The notes beneath the pieces were generated by a model. That model had not been told where the DNA came from and ran no database searches. It saw only the letters and a program-made list of their open reading frames with translations. Shown here in pieces: positions 63,701-64,000 of a stretch of 64,000 bases of DNA (the first letter of the stretch is position 1; each line of letters begins with the position of its first letter). This stretch comes from Nematostella vectensis. Taxonomy: Eukaryota > Cnidaria > Anthozoa > Actiniaria > Edwardsiidae. The stretch is taken from contig NC_064048.1 in the NCBI RefSeq assembly GCF_932526225.1, positions 7,419,015 to 7,483,014 on the forward strand. The letters are read 5' to 3'. The position numbers and the translations under genes were made by a program.

Positions 63701-63992
63701 GGAACGGTACATGTAAAGTACGGCGTCTAAACTAGGCCTTGTTTCTCTGCGCACTTAAAGAATACAATGGTAGCGCTCGCTTAAACCTTGCGTCTGTGCC
63801 GTCGTAGACTATCCACCGTAAATCTTATGGTCCGTATTGGTGCCCTATTGTAATTTTGATTGTACCACCCCACTCTTATTCCTCCGGTGAAGTACTCTGG
63901 GTAAAAGCTTTATTGGTGTCTCCTTATTTAGTCTAGAACTGTACCGCAAAGTCCCGAATGTGAGACTTCTCGCGTGTGGCGGGGATGGCACG
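48595..63992 (+). CDS. DGKZ/DGKI-like: Type IV (zeta/iota-like) diacylglycerol kinase, first 16 coding exons, runs off the window
   Basis: 338 codons are visible. Exons: 48595-48716, 52624-52747, 53656-53739, 56510-56537, 57022-57068, 57202-57258, 57628-57693, 58688-58720, 58883-58921, 59774-59887, 61031-61096, 61169-61186, 62382-62453, 63316-63363, 63578-63612, 63932-63992; all phases agree. Residues about 81-141 form C1 domain 1 ([21 protein letters not shown]). About 155-214 form C1 domain 2 ([20 protein letters not shown]). Residues 239-260 are a Lys/Arg/Ser segment ([12 protein letters not shown]) like the MARCKS homology region of DGK zeta. From about 274 comes the catalytic domain ([32 protein letters not shown]). 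The enzyme phosphorylates diacylglycerol to phosphatidic acid, ending DAG signalling. The C-terminal catalytic half and the ankyrin repeats expected of type IV lie beyond 64 kb. Confidence 0.95.
51366..51465. repeat. Exact tandem duplication of about 50 bp
   Basis: CATTAGCTATTTGCCTTTTT through AAAAGAAACACTCAAAACTA occurs twice in a row in DGK intron 1. Confidence 0.92.
51684..52009. mobile_element. MITE with CACCTGTCAACTCT termini
   Basis: Left CACCTGTCAACTCTCAAGTC; right CCAGAAGAGTTGACAGGTAT. The element is about 325 bp, lies in DGK intron 1 and has no ORF. Confidence 0.8.
52624..52747 (+). CDS. DGKZ/DGKI-like: DGK exon 2
   Basis: Acceptor CATTTTAAG, donor ACG|GTAAGT. Encodes [16 protein letters not shown] through DSDVCDWT. 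The last two residues start the conserved W-S/T-DNA motif. Confidence 0.92.
52800..53545. repeat. Degenerate GGTACCAGGAAATGGTACA repeats
   Basis: Diverged copies of a unit like GGTACCAGGAAATGGTACAG plus TATGCTGACAT recur in DGK intron 2. A foldback GTACCGTTCCAAATGC/GCATTTGGAACCATAC at 52864-52938 lies within. A related foldback is at 63623-63711. Confidence 0.7.
53656..53739 (+). CDS. DGKZ/DGKI-like: DGK exon 3 (C1 domain 1, first half)
   Basis: Acceptor GTTTTCTAG, donor GTA|GTAAGT. Encodes [20 protein letters not shown] and onward, with the zinc-ligand His and the first two Cys. Confidence 0.95.
53855..54801 (+). repeat. Dispersed repeat of about 950 bp, copy 1
   Basis: Begins GTCTTTCATTGCCATAACGC and ends GGAGTGAAAGGGTTAA. 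It matches 55324-56244 in the same orientation over its length, with small indels. Near its end TAGCTTAACTGGTAG resembles a degenerate pol III A box. It lies in DGK intron 3. Confidence 0.9.
55324..56244 (+). repeat. Dispersed repeat of about 920 bp, copy 2
   Basis: Direct copy of 53855-54801. It lacks a block of about 50 bp around ATAAGTCTCTTTGCCCTGA and carries an extra CATTAGAAGCGAGTCA. Minus-strand frames in both copies are similar only because the DNA is. Confidence 0.9.
56510..56537 (+). CDS. DGKZ/DGKI-like: DGK exon 4 (28 nt)
   Basis: Very short exon; acceptor TTCTTCTAG, donor ACAG|GTAACT. Encodes KSGARKKCT, matching the KSVSRRKCA block of DGK zeta. Confidence 0.88.
57022..57068 (+). 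CDS. DGKZ/DGKI-like: DGK exon 5
   Basis: Acceptor TTCTTTTCCAG, donor AGA|GTGAGT. Encodes [16 protein letters not shown] across the exon 4 junction (zinc-ligand Cys and His). Confidence 0.95.
57202..57258 (+). CDS. DGKZ/DGKI-like: DGK exon 6
   Basis: Acceptor TATTTTACAG, donor GAG|GTAAGC. Encodes [19 protein letters not shown], the end of C1 domain 1. Confidence 0.94.
57508..57600. repeat. 45-bp tandem duplication
   Basis: CTTACATGGTATAGCTTATT then AGAGAGTTAGCGGTATTACG is repeated twice, with a third partial copy to each side, just upstream of DGK exon 7. Confidence 0.85.
57628..57693 (+). CDS. DGKZ/DGKI-like: DGK exon 7 (C1 domain 2)
   Basis: Acceptor TTTCAG, donor AAG|GTTTGT. Encodes [20 protein letters not shown] and GK, the most diagnostic type IV block. 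Confidence 0.96.
57888..58005. repeat. Inverted repeat with two hammerhead-like halves
   Basis: ACTGGTATTCGA on the left pairs with TCGAATACCAGT on the right, and AAGACTTCTTCAGGGCAGA pairs with TCGAAGAAGTCTT in the middle. Both halves are degenerate copies of the 42740-42781 motif. It lies in DGK intron 7. Confidence 0.6.
58243..58437. mobile_element. Small element, remnant
   Basis: Runs from ACTGATCCAAAAGTTCCAGA to ACCATAGATCCGCCCCTGAA, with a G run at about 58383-58396. The right end is the inverse of GGGGCGAATCTATGGG at 14933. Family membership is tentative. Confidence 0.5.
58688..58720 (+). CDS. DGKZ/DGKI-like: DGK exon 8 (33 nt)
   Basis: Acceptor CTTTTTACAG, donor AAG|GTGAGG. Encodes [11 protein letters not shown]. 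The overlapping GTAAGG would break the frame. Confidence 0.9.
58883..58921 (+). CDS. DGKZ/DGKI-like: DGK exon 9
   Basis: Acceptor ACATTGTAG, donor GCG|GTACGT. Encodes [13 protein letters not shown]. Confidence 0.93.
59477..59580 (+). mobile_element. 5'-truncated SINE A tail
   Basis: ACAGTGACTG..., AATACACACAGGGGGAACTG and CGCACCAGTACTACTGGTGG match the 3' part of the SINE at 14585-14930. Confidence 0.65.
59608..59692. repeat. (CCCCT)n microsatellite
   Basis: About 17 pentamers, ending about 80 bp before DGK exon 10. It opens spurious Gly/Arg/Glu frames on the minus strand. Confidence 0.95.
59774..59887 (+). CDS. DGKZ/DGKI-like: DGK exon 10
   Basis: Acceptor TATGTTTAG, donor AAG|GTATTG. Encodes [20 protein letters not shown] then VIVPPSWV, the end of C1 domain 2 and the conserved linker. 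Confidence 0.95.
59914..60849. mobile_element. TIR element of about 935 bp with a small Cys-rich ORF
   Basis: Terminal inverted repeats of about 70 bp: left CTGCTAGCAGAGGCCTCTAT ... GAGACCTCTGCCAT at 59914-59988; right ATGGCAGAGGTCTCTTTTCC ... AGAGGCCTCTGCTAGCAG at 60774-60845. It lies in DGK intron 10. The interior carries a 72-codon open frame (60331-60549), described separately. The TIR length suits a DNA-transposon-derived element, but no transposase is present. Confidence 0.85.
60331..60549 (+). CDS. Small Cys-rich (ZAD-like?) frame inside the TIR element
   Basis: There is no ATG at the 5' end (opens with GTG after an in-frame TAA), so it would be an exon or a fragment. It reads [20 protein letters not shown] and [18 protein letters not shown]. 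The CxxC near the start and CxxxC near the end, with a helical middle, recall the ZAD/zinc-associated fold, but the spacing is not exact. It could be a captured gene piece or a transposon protein remnant. Confidence 0.4.
   Translation: MNSKRSKNEFCHVCGINFKTSGQASFFNVNIEQLDLKKMLPNFLVNLDQLFPKECKKSCKRKLTWESKEKKF
61031..61096 (+). CDS. DGKZ/DGKI-like: DGK exon 11 (MARCKS-like basic segment)
   Basis: Acceptor TGTTTTGCAG, donor AAG|GTAAGC. Encodes [20 protein letters not shown] and TK. Four Ser amid Lys/Arg resemble the PKC-regulated nuclear-localisation segment of DGK zeta. Confidence 0.92.
61169..61186 (+). CDS. DGKZ/DGKI-like: DGK exon 12 (18-nt microexon)
   Basis: Acceptor TTCTTCTCAG, donor GTG|GTGAGT. 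Encodes only ERKPFV, matching EGRWRPFII in human DGK zeta. A tandem repeat starts 13 bases after the exon end. Confidence 0.88.
61199..61690 (+). repeat. Tandem amplification of a tRNA-like SINE head, about 4 copies
   Basis: CCATTGGTCC recurs at 61199, 61309, 61425 and 61541 (periods 110, 116, 116). Units carry GCGAGATGGTTCAGTGGTAC (A-box-like). Only the last copy proceeds to a B box, GGGTTCAGGTCTCACC at about 61668. The array starts 13 bp after microexon 12. Confidence 0.85.
61705..61905. repeat. Degenerate GGATTCC repeats
   Basis: Irregular repeats of TGGATTCCGGATTCC, TAGTTTGTGGATT and similar. It opens an Ile-Pro-Asp-Ser-rich frame that I reject as coding. Confidence 0.8.
61920..62075 (+). 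mobile_element. SINE B body fragment
   Basis: GGCCAGGTCAACTTGGAATG and AACCTGGCTCTACATTTGGG match the body of the SINE at 46903-47403. The head is missing or replaced by the preceding repeats. Confidence 0.65.
62382..62453 (+). CDS. DGKZ/DGKI-like: DGK exon 13 (start of catalytic domain)
   Basis: Acceptor TCCGTTTCAG, donor CAG|GTGAGT. Encodes [20 protein letters not shown] and GGNQ. Confidence 0.97.
62513..62990 (+). mobile_element. tRNA-derived SINE, family C, with internal expansion
   Basis: A box TGGCGCAGTTGGCAGAGCG at about 62522 and B box GGGTTCGATTCCCGG at about 62744. Between them, about five copies of a 41-bp unit (GGTCGCTCTGTAGTGCCTGT ... CTCACCACAGGTTTCCC) replace the single anticodon-arm equivalent. 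The body continues to AATTCAGCATATAGCTGCGA and an AT-rich tail near 63010. It lies in DGK intron 13. Confidence 0.85.
63316..63363 (+). CDS. DGKZ/DGKI-like: DGK exon 14
   Basis: Acceptor TTTCTTACCAG, donor CAG|GTATTC. Encodes [16 protein letters not shown]. The donor lies at the edge of a MITE. Confidence 0.95.
63364..63506. mobile_element. MITE abutting the DGK exon 14 donor
   Basis: Arms CTTCCCACAACACTTTGCGA ... GTGAAACCAAGG and CCTCGGTTTCACGTGCGCGT ... TTGTGGGAAG. The outer stretch GTATTCACCTTCC, which starts with the splice donor itself, is also present in the copy at 26552-26640. Confidence 0.7.
63578..63612 (+). CDS. DGKZ/DGKI-like: DGK exon 15
   Basis: Acceptor TTTTTTTTTAG, donor AAGG|GTAGGG, phase 2. 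Encodes [11 protein letters not shown] plus two bases of Gly. Confidence 0.93.
63623..63711. mobile_element. Small foldback element
   Basis: ACCGTCCCAAATGCATGCAA and TTACATTCGGAACGGTAC at the ends are inverted. It is related to 52864-52938 and lies in DGK intron 15. Confidence 0.6.
63932..63992 (+). CDS. DGKZ/DGKI-like: DGK exon 16 (GGDGT nucleotide-binding motif)
   Basis: Acceptor CTTATTTAG, donor ACG|GTAAGC. Encodes [20 protein letters not shown], the glycine-rich ATP-binding signature of DGKs. The gene continues past the window. Confidence 0.97.
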
Positions 63993-64000
63993 GTAAGCGT

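Overview
This is a 64-kb piece of an intron-rich, repeat-laden animal nuclear genome. GT-AG introns, tRNA-derived SINEs, a non-LTR retrotransposon, many small inverted-repeat elements and only animal gene families are seen. I infer a cnidarian, probably an anthozoan; this rests on gene and repeat style and was not tested by a search. None of the three real host genes is a single long ORF, so each was rebuilt from splice sites, exon phases and family similarity.

Layout. 1-3.1 kb: 2.75 copies of a near-identical 1085-bp tandem unit. 3.1-9.2 kb: intergenic, with a SINE, a long CT microsatellite, hairpins, a mobile element of about 370 bp and the 3' end of a dead LINE. 9.2-11.1 kb: about 22 copies of an 82-bp unit, most carrying CACGTG. 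11.6-23.6 kb, minus strand: a complete 10-exon RAB3IP/Rabin8-like Rab GEF gene (401 aa) with a GC-AG first intron. Its introns hold a nearly intact LINE, two minisatellites, a SINE and MITEs. 25.1-26.9 kb, minus strand: a complete two-exon insulin-like peptide gene (110 aa) with the phase-1 C-peptide intron of insulin genes. 27-48 kb: mostly non-coding, with many foldback elements, a decayed ORF and one weak candidate exon for a secreted Cys-rich peptide. 48.6 kb to the right edge, plus strand: the first 16 coding exons of a type IV (zeta/iota-like) diacylglycerol kinase. They cover the C1 domains, a MARCKS-like basic segment, an 18-nt microexon and the start of the catalytic domain, and the gene runs off the window at the GGDGT motif.

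The genes are not an operon and are not known to act as one pathway. A Rab8-type vesicle-traffic GEF, an insulin-like hormone and a lipid-signalling kinase nevertheless lie side by side. In human, INS, DGKZ and RAB3IL1 share chromosome 11 and IGF1 and RAB3IP share chromosome 12, so old linkage is possible. The most notable other signals are an NPGP (2A-like) motif near the start of the LINE protein, a non-canonical B-chain cysteine spacing in the insulin-like peptide, a hammerhead-like RNA fold, a TIR element carrying a small Cys-rich ORF, and SINEs whose tRNA-like heads have been tandemly amplified.
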